Below are positions 33,803 to 45,083 of a stretch of 64,000 nt of DNA, piece by piece. The notes under the pieces were generated by a model that searched no databases, was not told the DNA's origin, and saw only the letters and a program-made list of their open reading frames with translations. The position numbers were made by a program, and so were the translations under genes. Location: contig JAPWGK010000033.1 of NCBI GenBank assembly GCA_029641185.1, positions 310,001 through 374,000 on the forward strand. The letters are read 5' to 3'. This DNA is from Pseudofabraea citricarpa (lineage: Eukaryota; Ascomycota; Leotiomycetes; Helotiales; Dermateaceae). The stretch's first letter is position 1; each line of letters begins with the position of its first letter.

Positions 33803-35311
33803 CTACCTCACGAATCTCCTCAGCATGCCATGAATCCGGGGCACTCTCGACTTCACACCTAAGGAAATCCGAACCAAGATCCAGGTGACTACCAGTCCCG
33901 CCCAGATTCCAAAGACGGCAGCTAGACCGGCGAGAAGCCTCGCATCGACCATCAATAATCCAAGAAATGATCTGATATCTTTCTTGAGCAATAGCCAACT
34001 GTATAAGGGTACTGCGAAGTGCGGCAGTGCTTCTACGGTTGTCTTCTGCTCCAAAGCATCAGCAAGCTTCCAAGCGACTCGGTTATTGATCTTCTCCCAG
34101 GTTGCCTCTTCTGCCAATCTTCGCGATTCCTGTGCCATGGTCAATCTCAAGGGCGAGACATTCCCTAGTAAGACGACCTTATCGACGAAAGCTTGCAGTC
34201 CATCCGGGGCAACCAAGTAGCCTGACTTGCCGTCGACAACGATCTCGGAAGGACCGCCCTCGTCTCTGGCAATGACAGGCACTCCACTCGCCATTGACTC
34301 GAGCACCACCAATCCAAAAGTCTCTGTTATTGAGCAATGCAAAAATATATCAGCTGATGCATATGCCTCGGCCAGCTCCTCGCCTTTCAGAAATCCTGCG
34401 AATTCTACCGCACCTTCATGCAGACCTGCAAACAAATTATGAATATCTTCTTCGACTGCTGGATTCCGGTTGCCACCCACGATGACTAGTTTGCATGGGA
34501 AGCTTCTTTCCTCTAGCCTCTCCATCACCTTGGCCAAGAACTCGAACCCTTTCTCTGGGGCCAATCGGGCAACGGATATCAAAATCAGCTCTCCATTAGG
34601 TGCCAATCTCTGCCTCGTCTTCTCAGCCCGCTTTGATGGGTGAAACATTTCACAATCAACCCCTCTTCGTAAGTTCATCATCTTGTCACTCGGGACACCT
34701 GCTTTCTCCAGATATTTCCTTACAAACATGGAGGGGTAGAAAACGGTTCGGACCGTGGAATGACGGAAGAGGTAACCCTGCACGTGTCTGAAAACCCATA
34801 CTGCCCATAGATCTAGAGGTACGGGAAAGAGAATCTGACAATAGCCAGATAGATCAGTTTGGAAGTTGAGCAGTATGGGTACCCTGAACGGCTTCTGCTG
34901 CTGGCGAAGTTGAAGCAGAATTTGAAATCCCAACGAGGCTGGCGACGCCAAGTAGATGAGGTCAGGCGGCCCGTTGAACGTTCGTGCGTAAAGTTGCGAC
35001 AACCTCACTGGGTAGACGACCGAAAGCTCGGGATTGTATGGCAGTGGATAGCCTCGCAGTCGAAGCTCCAAGTCGTTAGAATTCGTGGTTGTACTGCGAG
35101 ATGCCGTGCTGGTTGTGATTTCTGGTGCAACCACGGCGACATTCACGCCATTGCCTCTCAGGTATCGAACTAGGTTCAATGTTGTCCTGCTCACGCCATT
35201 GACAGGACCAAAAGATTCCGTTGCCAGAAGAAGCCTCTTCCCCCTCAGTTGGTCCGGGAAGTCGAGGGAGCCGTCGGCGGCCTCCGCACGCAGACTTGTA
35301 GCTGCTGCCAT
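33803..35311 (-). CDS. GT4 family glycosyltransferase with C-terminal membrane segment (SQD2/MgtA-like)
   Basis: Transfers a sugar from a nucleotide sugar to an acceptor, probably a lipid. Single exon, 502 residues from ATG 35311; the frame is open 24 codons upstream but begins with GTG. The N-terminal GT-B domain opens 'LLLATESFGPVNGVSRTTLNL', like sulfolipid synthase SQD2 and bacterial glucuronosyl/mannosyl-lipid enzymes. The C-terminal donor domain has 'ISVARLAPEKGFEFLAKV' and the E-x7-E motif in 'TETFGLVVLESMASGVPVIA', followed by 'DEGGPSEIV'. Two hydrophobic stretches near residues 445-482 end in a basic tail, suggesting anchoring to an internal membrane. It is divergently transcribed from a UDP-glucose dehydrogenase, so UDP-glucuronate is a reasonable donor guess. 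Confidence 0.9.
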   Translation of the reverse strand: MAAATSLRAEAADGSLDFPDQLRGKRLLLATESFGPVNGVSRTTLNLVRYLRGNGVNVAVVAPEITTSTASRSTTTNSNDLELRLRGYPLPYNPELSVVYPVRLSQLYARTFNGPPDLIYLASPASLGFQILLQLRQQQKPFRVPILLNFQTDLSGYCQILFPVPLDLWAVWVFRHVQGYLFRHSTVRTVFYPSMFVRKYLEKAGVPSDKMMNLRRGVDCEMFHPSKRAEKTRQRLAPNGELILISVARLAPEKGFEFLAKVMERLEERSFPCKLVIVGGNRNPAVEEDIHNLFAGLHEGAVEFAGFLKGEELAEAYASADIFLHCSITETFGLVVLESMASGVPVIARDEGGPSEIVVDGKSGYLVAPDGLQAFVDKVVLLGNVSPLRLTMAQESRRLAEEATWEKINNRVAWKLADALEQKTTVEALPHFAVPLYSWLLLKKDIRSFLGLLMVDARLLAGLAAVFGIWAGLVVTWILVRISLGVKSRVPRIHGMLRRFVR

Positions 35312-36360
35312 GTCTCTTGGTGATACTCGAAAATGGCGACCCCCACCAGCTCGCAATGTCTCCAGGGTGGCCTCTGAAATCACTCTGGCTATGGCGATAA
35401 GGACAGAGGGGTTTATCAGCGAAGATTCTCAGAAGAAGAGCATCTATCTAAAATCCTTGGCACACAGATCCCGACGTGAGGTATCACCGGAACAGGTAAC
35501 TCTGTCACATGTCCCATCCAGGTGGGCGTGTGTCCATGGAAAGCAACTGAGTGCCTGGGAGAGCAAACATTCCCAAGCATGTCGTGCAACAAGATGATTC
35601 CATTGGTGGTAGGCGAGCTGCCGCAACCCTGAGCGTCGCTACCGGCTGTACCACGTGCAGGAGCCAATGGCCGTCAGAGTCTCGCTTGCCGTCAAACATT
35701 CATCTGTCACTCAAGATCTCCCATGCCTCCGTCCTTATCTACAACGACTGGTGCGACGCAAATTACATTCGTCGACCACAAAGCCGGCCAACGTGTGTCA
35801 TTCGAGTGGTCATCGTGCGTGGAGTGCAGCATCGCCTGACACTTTCTGGATGGATGACCTCGGGATACATCGGTTTCGAAAGCTGCTGTGCTCGAGTGTA
35901 CCGCAAATGGCGGTGGTGAGCCATGGAGCCGGTACCATCTACGACGACCCTGTGTTTGTTGCATGGTAGGGCGAGGGGGCGTGTGTGACGCTGATATGTG
36001 CATTCCTTTCTGTGTGTCAGCTCCTAGCGTGCTGGTCGTTGTCGAAAAACAAACCTTCCCAAGACTTACACAACGCGAGGCTGTGACGGCTGCACAGAAA
36101 TTCCGTTTGCTCTTTCAGCCTCGAAATTATCGCAGAAATCTTGTCTACTCATCATGCAAATGGGACAAACTACAGCCTGAACTGCTATACCTCGTCTGAC
36201 CATCAGCAGCCTTGTATATAAATCAAGGAGATCCTCTGGAGGAGTATATTGCTTTATTCTTGCATGACAGACTGACAAGAATCCGATCAGTACTTCCATT
36301 TCTACCAAGCAGAACAAAACATTTTTCTCAAGCATTTCAGCCAGGTCCTGGTTGCTTGTC
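35312..36360. promoter_or_regulatory. divergent promoter between GT4 and UDP-glucose dehydrogenase
   Basis: About 1 kb between two genes read outward. No coding frame here has recognisable domains. It presumably holds both promoters and 5' leaders; no clear TATA box assigned. Confidence 0.5.
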
Positions 36361-38513
36361 ATGCCCCGACACCATGCCTCTACGGTTGGTTCCCAAGACA
36401 TGATTGACATGTCAACTGCTCCTACCACTCCAGATGGAAGCTTGACATTCAGCCCAATCCTACAAGCATTGAGGATAGAAGATGCGCTTGAGAATCCCCC
36501 AGCTGGACTGAAGTCCACAGATGGAGGCATCTCCCTCGACGCTACTCTTTATTCGAACACTCCGACAGTGAGGAACATCTGCTGTGTCGGAGCTGGCTAT
36601 GTTGGTATGCATCCTCAGATCCTTTTTTACTTGATATTCTTGCAAATTGCCAATAGCAACCCTTGGACCCGGCATGTATGGAGGTCTTTGTGTTTACATA
36701 TACTGATATATATATATCGATTAGGGGGGCCCACCGCAGCAGTGATGGCCTTTCAAAATCCTTCCCTCAATATTACGGTCGTTGATAGAGACGTGTCACG
36801 AATCAAACAATGGCAGAGCAAACATCTTCCCATTTACGAACCAGGTCTAATTGAGATTGTAAGGGTTTCCAGAGATGGAACAAGGGCATGTGTAATTCCA
36901 AAAAGAAGTGTGAAACTCGAAAAGCTGGACGATGGTTTCTCGGCCAGTTGCTCATCCTCAGAGTGTGGGAGTCAATGCGAAGATGAAATTACCCTGCCTG
37001 CTCGCGTGCCCAATCTTTTCTTTTCAAACGAAATCTCAAAGCATATTGCCGAAGCAGATATCGTTCTTATTGCGGTCAATACACCAACAAAGGCAAGAGG
37101 AATTGGCTCTGGGCGAGCAACAGATGTCACTTCCTTGGAGGTAGTGACCAGAGAGGTTGCATTGCATGCCAAGCCCGGCGCAATTGTAGTCGAAAAGAGC
37201 ACAGTTCCTTGCAGAACTGCAGAGATTATTAGAGACACGGTAAGGACATTATGCTTGAGAACTGAGCCAGGACTGACAATTTACAGCTTGCTGTCCATCG
37301 TCCCGGACAGCACTTCGAGGTTTTGTCTAACCCTGAATTTCTAGCTGCGGGAACAGCCGTGAATGATCTTTTAACCCCTGATCGAGTTGTCATTGGCTCC
37401 TCGCCAACACCGTCTGGTATAATAGCAGCCGAGGCTTTGGCTTCGGTATACGCATCTTGGGTACCACGGTCAAGAATAATCACGATGAATACCTGGTCAT
37501 CCGAGCTTTCTAAGCTGGTGGCCAATTCGATGCTTGCACAACGTGTTAGCAGTATCAATACAATCAGTGCCGTCTGCGAAAAGACTGGAGCTGATGTTGA
37601 TGAAGTCGCTTTCTCAATCGGATTGGATCCTCGCATTGGAAGCCAATTTCTCAAAGCCGGACTTGGGTTTGGAGGAAGTTGCTTCAAAAAAGATATTCTG
37701 AGCCTGGTCTACTTAGCAGAAAGCCTTGGACTCGAAGAAGTGGCTGAGTACTGGCAGCAGGTGATCATCATCAATGAGTTCCAACGCATACGATTCGCAA
37801 GGAGAGTCGTCAAGTGCTTGAACGGCACCCTTGTTGGCAAGAAACTTACTGTCCTCGGTTATGCTTTTAAAAAGAACACAGATGATACAAGAGAGTCCCC
37901 AGCCCTTGAGCTTATCAGGTCACTTCTAGAAGATGCACCAACTGAAATAGCAGTTTTTGACCCGTGCTGCGAACCATCAGTTATCAAGACAGAAATCAAG
38001 CGCTTACTTGGATGGGGGAATCTTCCCATTCTTAAAGAGGATGGTGGCGCGGTCGAAGTATATGAAGATCCATATGCAGCCTGTACAGACAGCCAGGCCA
38101 TCATTGTTGCAACTGATTGCGATGAGTTTCGCAATGTCTCACACAATACAAGTCTCCCAAGACCTCTGAACCATAATGATCCTCGACCATTCAAGCGTCT
38201 CGAGCCAACTGAAACAGAGATCTTAGCTCTTCATAAGCATCTCTCTTCCGCCTCTCGTGATCCACTTCAACGCTTCTTTCCTGAACCTCAGTGTGAGATA
38301 TGCTGCGTGCAATGCGCGCATGAAGAGATGAAGCGCGATGTACGCAAAGGCGGCACGACTCACAAAGAAAAACTCGACTGGACTAGTATCGCTGATCATA
38401 TGCAACGGCCCAAATGGGCTTTTGACGGCAGGGGGGTTCTTGATACCAAGGTGATGCAGGGTTTGGGTGTGAGAGTCGAGACCATTGGAAAGGTGGGATG
38501 GGCTGGCTTGTAA
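36361..38513 (+). CDS. UDP-glucose 6-dehydrogenase
   Basis: Oxidises UDP-glucose to UDP-glucuronate with two NAD+. Three exons, 36361-36604, 36725-37239 and 37287-38513, all phases agreeing, give 661 residues, longer than the usual 390-480. The NAD motif G-A-G-Y-V-G is split by intron 1 and continues 'GPTAAVMA'. 'PIYEPGL', 'VNTPTK', 'EKSTVPC', 'NPEFLAAG' and the catalytic Cys385 in 'GFGGSCFKKD' are all present, as is 'GYAFKKNTDDTRESPA' in the C-terminal NAD-like domain. Two additions stand out: a Ser/Cys/Glu-rich insert of about 40 residues before 'NLFFSNEI', and an extended C-terminal half with a C-x2-C-V-x-C segment ending 'GVRVETIGKVGWAGL'. Starts at 36361 or 36400 are both possible. Confidence 0.93.
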
Positions 38514-39881
38514 CGCGTGATGGGATTGGTTTTTGTTCTTTGCTCCACACGTTTGTCTGCCTGCCGAGGATAGTTCTGTTGACCTGATAATTCCATATGT
38601 GTTTCTCGAAGCTGGAGATTCTTATGTGATTTGGGTGAGTTGCTTCAATAAAGGTCAATGCTGCAAGCACATCGCTAGGTAATGCTTGTACCGTATTTCT
38701 AAACAGATGACGAGTTTTCCAAGTTATCTCGCAATTTGTAAGGAAGTGCACCCATTGTGTTTGGAGGGAAAGAAAAGAAGTATGCAAACAATTCCTCTCT
38801 TTCTCCTGTGGAAATGAAAACTCGGTTCTTGTTAGGCAACATTATATAATAGTTTCAATTTCATGCCCAATCTGCCTCTCCCTCGTTATCTCCAACTCCT
38901 TCGAGAAGGAAGCCCTATAAATCTACAAAGTCATTCTAGAAAATGATTGTGTTCTTGCCTGCTTTATTGTTAGAAGCCCACTTCTTGACCTTCGCTTCGG
39001 CATCATCACATCATCAGTACAACTCTTGAGTTGCAGCTGCAGCACTGCATTATTAAATTCCTCAATTTTTCGCATTGACAATTCTCTTTGCTGATCTCAT
39101 GGATCTCTCGATGTGATTCCCAAAATCGAAGTTTTTGCCGGAGTGCTAGTCATGGGCTGGTTGGAGAGATTGCCTATCTGTAAACTGCCTCTTCCCAGAA
39201 CCATAGGTACTATTCAAGACATTTATTAGTCACAGGAGTGGTTTCTGATTTTGGATCGAAGCAAATTTACTTCGGTATCAACGCCATATTTTGAGCGACA
39301 TTTTCTCCAGTTGATAATTCATTGATCAGGTCAATATTTTCATATTTTCAGTCCAAGATGAATTTTGCCGATTGGGAATATGAAGTGGCCAGGTTGTGGA
39401 TGCTCTAATTTAGAGCTGGATATATATGATCTTAGTTATGAACATTTATCTGCCGCACCACATGCAACCATAAATTAACGAACATCGGGAAATTTCTAAG
39501 TTGTGCTATATAAGCTACTACCTTTAGATACCTATCAACCTTTGAATGATTTCATTTCAAAAAACCACTGTTCTTATCAACACTTGAAACCATTATATAC
39601 TGCCATGCAAAGGGCAAAACCCCTTCTATTATTTCAAGTCTCATATCATTCTGTCTTACTGTCGCTGAAGTCATGTCCAAGTTATAGATGAAGGAAGGAG
39701 CCAATTTTCTCTTGGAAGTTATGCATCTGGTACATCAATGACTTAATCATAATGATACGCGAGGTTATGACGGACTTACGAGTCTAATTTCTTGTCTCAC
39801 CTCCACGCTTCAAAAGCGATCTGGGATTATAATTTAAGTATTCCGTAGAAGGTGAACAGTTATGCATCACGTAAATGTCGA
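38514..39881. other. intergenic, convergent, AT-rich
   Basis: Longest empty stretch, lying between the 3' ends of the UDP-glucose dehydrogenase (+) and the ARCA-like regulator (-). No domain-bearing frame, RNA gene or transposon remnant could be recognised. Confidence 0.5.
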
Positions 39882-42298
39882 TTAAAATAAAATCGCCCAC
39901 AGGTTCTTGTACCGCGAGATGTCCACCCAAGTCCAATAACATGGCGAGCTACGCCGGAATCCCGGCGGCAAATCTTCAAAATTTCTTGGGGTAGAGGAAG
40001 TCCTTCTCTCAGCGTCGTCTTGTCGGTGCCATAGCTCTTCCATTATATCAATTGACGTCCGGAAGGAATTAAGTCCGCATTGAGAGAAGGCTTTCTCCAG
40101 CCACGCTGACAACGCTTCCCTGTTTGGAGTTGAGATCGCCTCACAGCCTGCTATGAAAGCAGGCCATGGTGTTCCAGGTCCTGAGCAACGATGATTAATA
40201 AGTGCTTGGTCAAATTCATCAAGTGCTTGAATAACATGCTCAACGTGGCCCTGCAAGATTAAAGGATTGACATTTCGAACTCGCCGGTAAAACAATATTA
40301 CGAGAGCTGCATTCAATGCTCGAAGCATATAGTCGCTGGGCAGTTGGGCATTTTGGTTGTCTGTGGGTACAGTTTTGAGCGCAAAAGAACAGATCATGTT
40401 TTCTAGGCGGCCTGCTCGCTTTTGCAGAAAGTCGAGAAAAGCTGCATCGGCCTCTTTGCTGTGCTTGGATGCCTCTAGAATATTGGCTAATCGCGTTGTT
40501 TGCGAGACTAGACTTAGCCATGTCTCTGAGATACCGTACACCTCAAAAAGAGTATCTTTAAATCGGCGAGAATCCTCCAGGTGAATATCATGAAGTCCAA
40601 CGTCATGTTCCTTGATTTCGTCAATGTTCAAGTCACTGTCAGATAGATGAGGATCTAGACGTAGAAAGTCATCCAGACGAGCATTATGTCCAGCCCTGGG
40701 TCGGGCACTATTTCTCGTGCTCTCGTCTAATCTGATCGATCGATCTGAGCGGTAGATGGCGCAAATGTTGTCGACAACGGGACCGTATGATGGATAGTCA
40801 TGAAGTACAGAAGTACTCTCTCCTATAATTCGAATCCAGGTGTAGACATGATGCAATAAACGGGCTTTTCTTGATATATCGCGTTTTGCAAGACCTTTAA
40901 CACGCAATAGTCGTTCAGCATCGACCATAAAACACCGTGCATCCCTTTGGCTGCCTGATATACCCTGATCTATGTTTAAATTTTCGTATCGTTTAAGGTG
41001 ATGTAATTACTTACAGCAAAGGCTAGCATACTCAAGATAGCCATAAGTTGGTCTTTGTACTTGGCTTTTTTGGCCCCTTTCAACTCATGGCGCAGAGAGA
41101 TTTGCATGTGTGTTTTCGCCCTTTCCTTACAGCGAGAGACCACATCCATCCAATACTCTTGACTTTTATCAGACTGGATGGTGGGATTTGCAGAAAGGTG
41201 GTACGCCGAACAACCAAGCAAGGCATATAGGTTAGCAGCATTCGCGTGCTTCACATTTCCAGTATCCAAATACGTCATCTCAGCTAAAGTGCGAACTGCT
41301 TCAGGGAGATTCTGTGTTTTCCAGGAGGACTTGGAACTAGCCGGCATGAAGGACATCTGCGGGACTACAGAATCTTGAAAGTGCTTCAATAGATACTGAG
41401 CATCTGTAATCGAACTTACTTCGGACAAAATAGCAGGGCTATAGTCTATCTCCATTCCTATTTTATTTGATGAGGCCGTATTTTGTGGCTCCGGATCATA
41501 TTGTGGAGCAGCATTGGCATCTTGCTCCGAGAGTTCATCGTTGAAGGAGGGTATATGTATCTCTGTCATACAATTCAGAGCTCCAGTGCCTAACGCAGTA
41601 CCGTTTATAAGCTCCTGTGTCATTAACATACTTTCAAAATCAAGCTCAAAAAGATCAGCCCACTGTAGGGTATCGCCAACGTTTAGTATTGGATCAAACA
41701 CCCCAGTAGATGATGGAGTCGTCTGAATTTCGCCCAGGGGCTCGAAGTTGTCAGTGAACTGGTCAGCTTCGAAGTCAACCTCGGGTGCCTCTTCTTCAGG
41801 GACCATGAAATTGAGATTAAGAACGCTGAAAGGGCCAACCGATATATGTGAGGACGTGAGTCCAGCTAGATCTTTGGTTTTGGCATCAATCTCTGCAAGT
41901 GACCCATCTATTGAATTAGATCCTAGGTCGGCAATCAGAGACGTGCTCATGCAGGCTCTGGACTCAGCTGCGATATCAAGTCAGGGGAGAAGGAAATCCC
42001 AACGATTCTACACCATAAGCTGACCTGAATAAAGATGGCGTCTGGTGACATTGGTACTCCCTTCGTCTGTCTCGGCTACTTTCGTGGTCTGATCAGGGGC
42101 CGGCGGCATTGTGGTCGGTGGCATCCACCGAATGTCGGAAGAATAGCCCTCACAGGTTACACCCACTGCACGACAGGCCAAGCAGAATGGCCGGGCCTGG
42201 TCGCATTTCACGTGTCTTCTCCGACAAGTCCCACAACCACCGAAAGCATGCTTACGGCGTTGTTGTTGTTGTTTGGTCTTCTTAGGTTTGCTAGACAT
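39882..42298 (-). CDS. Zn2Cys6 transcription factor, ARCA-like
   Basis: Nuclear regulator of 767 residues in three exons: 42298-42025, 41967-41011 and 40954-39882. The binuclear cluster has Cys22, 25, 32, 39, 42 and 49 (C-G-T-C-R-R-R-H-V-K-C), after a Lys/Gln-rich start. The middle is acidic and disordered. The C-terminal regulatory domain contains 'QLMAILSMLAFAVSSQRDARC' (joined across intron 2), 'DAERLLRVKGLAKRDISRKARLLHHVYTW' and 'GESTSVLHDY', a pattern I know from fungal regulators annotated as ARCA-like (arginine-catabolism regulators). For the second intron the donor at 41010 (GTAATT) was chosen over the stronger-looking GTAAGT four bases before, because only the former keeps frame and restores the family pattern. 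It begins a run of nitrogen/carbon catabolic genes and could regulate them. Confidence 0.88.
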
Positions 42299-42973
42299 GG
42301 AAAAGGTCAAAACAAATTGGTTGTAAGGCGATAACACCACTCAGTGATCAGATTCCACCTTTTTTCCTTTTTCGATTTTGTATTGCAATTCCGTGGGTAC
42401 TAGTGTAGGGAAGAAATAGGTTAGGTAAGGAGTAAGAAGTAGACGATGGTCAGAAGAGGATTGTTTACAGTTGTAGAGTGCAAATGCAAAGTGAAGGTTG
42501 ATCCGAAAAAGGTAAGTAATTCCGGAAAGGCGGGATTACATAATATACACCTTTGTACGAAAACCCCATTACTTTACTCACAAGGCCATCGATAGAAAAG
42601 TGGGAGATTTTAGATGCATTCTTTTGCATGCATCTGTTATCTATTTTTAAATGAGTTACTGGAATACATGTGTTAATCCTGAATTCAATCTTAGTTTTCG
42701 TGATTATAAAGGAAAATAATTACGAAGTATATCACCAATTATAGTCGGCACATCTGTTAAATACTTACATAAGCATCTATTTAGTTTCAATAGTTGGGTT
42801 TAACAAGAAACTACAAAGTGTTTGAATGTTATTTTGGCAGGAACATGTCTGTAAATTTAACAAGATGCTGAGGATACTTGCTATCTTCATGCGTTTATTA
42901 CGTAATTCACGAATATGTAATGAATTTGATGCATAGTTATATTGGGGTACTGCATAGTAACATAGAGTTCTTA
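42299..42973. other. intergenic: ARCA-like regulator promoter and oxidase 3' end
   Basis: AT-rich spacer between two minus-strand genes. No gene seen; the part near 42650-42960 is especially AT-rich. Confidence 0.5.
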
Positions 42974-44393
42974 TCATAGCTTAGAAGCTATTCTATTCCA
43001 ATCAACACGCCTCAAATGCTCACGTGAAATATCAGAAATCTGTCGACATCTAGAAAAAAAGTTAGCAAAAGCCAATAAGAGGGATGAATAGTCGGCAATT
43101 TTACCCAGCCAATGTCATGGTAACTTGAAACTCGTGTAAAAGAATTGTGAGAGCCAACTCAACTCCTTCTTGTCCATTATACTGCAGGCTATAATTAGTA
43201 TTTGAGTTGGGCAAAAAAACATGGTTAGCAGGGATCTTACAGCAAGACCCCAGATAGCGATACGACCGATAAAGCAGTGATTTGCACCCAGAGCTAATGC
43301 CTTGAAGATATCTGAGCCTCGGCGAATACCACCATCAATAGCTAACTGAATTCGGCCCTGAGATACATTGGCGCATTCCTCGAGAACATCAAGGGTTGCA
43401 GGCACGCCATCAAGTTGACGACCACCATGATTAGATATCACAATACCATCCACACCGTATTTTATTGCTAACTCTACGTCCTGCGAGCTGGTGACTCCTT
43501 TGAGCCAGATCTCCATGGTGGTATTTCGTCTTAACCAGGGAATGATCTCCTCCCATTCTAAGGAGTCATCTAGAGCCAGTTTCAATTATTGTTCAGTTCT
43601 AAAACAAGGCATTTTCACTGACCGAACGCTTTTGGTCCATTCTGCCTCTCCTCCTCCGACAAGGCGAATTCTTCGGAGCCCCCAGAAAGAATATTTGGAA
43701 ATGTAAGATGTTCGGGAAGTGTAAAGTTGTTTCGCATCTCGTTAAGTCGTCGACCAAGTGCTGGAACATCCACAGATAAGAATAGTGCCTTATATCCAGC
43801 CTCTGTAAGATTTATTAGATACAAGATTGGATAAAGCTACCATGCCGAATGCTTACTTTCTGCTCGATTTAACAGCTGGAGGGTAATGTTCCGATCCTTT
43901 ACAACACACATCTGCATTATGTACGGATTTCCTGTTGATTCTGCGATAACGTCCTCCAGAGATGTAGTAGCATAAGACGATAGACACATCGCAATGCCCA
44001 TGTTGGCGGCTGCTTTTGAAGTCCCAATCTCTCCAATAGGGTGGGCGAGTTTATGCATGGCAGAAGGACTGAAGCCGAGAGGGAAAGTGACCTTCTGGCC
44101 GAAGATAGTAGTTGAGGTGTCGAGATTTGACACATTGCGAAGAACACGGGGGATGATGCGGTATCGATCGTAGGACTCCTCGTTTTCACGAAGAGTAATC
44201 ATATCCATGGCTCCATGATTGTAGTACTCTGGTGGTCGGCCGTATTAGAAATTACAAATTCGGGTGGAGTGATGTATCATAGAACTTTTTTCTACGTACC
44301 ACGAAACATCTTAGGAAGCCTCTGGCTCCCCTGCTTTTTGAGGTCATCTATTGAAAATACATGAGGATCTAAAGTGGGAGCGCGATTGGCCAT
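42974..44393 (-). CDS. FMN-dependent 2-hydroxy-acid oxidase/dehydrogenase
   Basis: Oxidises an L-2-hydroxy acid (glycolate, lactate or similar) to the 2-oxo acid. Six exons: 44393-44300, 44228-43857, 43802-43623, 43569-43241, 43181-43105 and 43049-42974, all in phase, give 375 residues, the family norm. Family marks: 'YYNHGAMDMITLREN' near the start, 'GFSPSAMHKLAHPIGE', 'FLSVDVPALGRRLNEMR', 'WLKGVTSSQD', the catalytic His with substrate Arg in 'ISNHGGRQLDG', the FMN-phosphate region 'DGGIRRGSDIFKALALGA', and 'GRIAIWGLAYNGQEGVE'. It has no heme-binding N-terminal domain, so it is not flavocytochrome b2; an oxygen-using oxidase is more likely. Divergent from the DapA-family gene across 690 bp, suggesting co-expression. 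Confidence 0.93.
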
Positions 44394-45083
44394 GGTATGC
44401 CTGGGTAGGTATTTTTGTTGGTTGAATGAATGATCTTGGATGGATTTTGTCTGAAGAATGAAGAGAAATAGAATTGCGAATTGAATTTAGAAACACTGTT
44501 AGAAATATTATGTACAACTCTGTGGATTTTCGAGCGAAGGAAAGAACAGCTGGAGTCCGGCATAGTACCCATAACTAATCCGCAATGATCTATAAGCAGA
44601 AGATATCACAATGATGCGAAGACGTCGAATCGAGAACTGATTTTTGGTGACGAGAGTCTATTCGTAATTCTGTCGGAATCACTTGCCATGTTTAGCTTTC
44701 CGCCGCCTTGTGTGCTTCTCTTATCGCTTATCAATGAAATCTAAATTAGCGAGCATCCCAGTAAAGTTCAACTATCTGAGGTGTGATATCGGAACCACTG
44801 TCACCTATGTGTCATCTATCTGTAGCCAGAATTCCAAAAAGAACAGATGGAGGGCCTCCGTGTCGTCTTTCTGCTGTGCAGGTGGAGTGGGTTTCAACAC
44901 TTACTCTGTTAGCATACACATTAACGTCCAAAAATGGTCGGAGGGATTATATATATGTGAACCTCATGGCGGGGTTCCTAAACGGACATTTTTCAGCTTT
45001 GTATTTATTGTCGTAACTTTTCTTTAGATATTCTCAAAAACAACATCGATCGTCGAGTTCTCAAGAGACATCAAACTCGAAAA
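44394..45083. promoter_or_regulatory. divergent promoter between hydroxy-acid oxidase and DapA-like lyase
   Basis: Shared upstream region of two genes. It contains two TATCTG sites (44773 and 44817), which read AGATAG on the other strand and fit the fungal GATA-factor consensus, and an AT run TATATATAT at 44948-44956 about 128 bp before the lyase ATG. Confidence 0.55.
44948..44956 (+). promoter_or_regulatory. probable TATA box of DapA-like gene
   Basis: TATATATAT lies about 128 bp upstream of ATG 45084, a normal distance given a short leader. Assigned by position and sequence only. Confidence 0.5.

Noticed and set aside
38514..39881. RIP-mutated transposon remnant in the AT-rich spacer
   Set aside because: No residual transposase or reverse-transcriptase similarity and no terminal repeats visible by eye.
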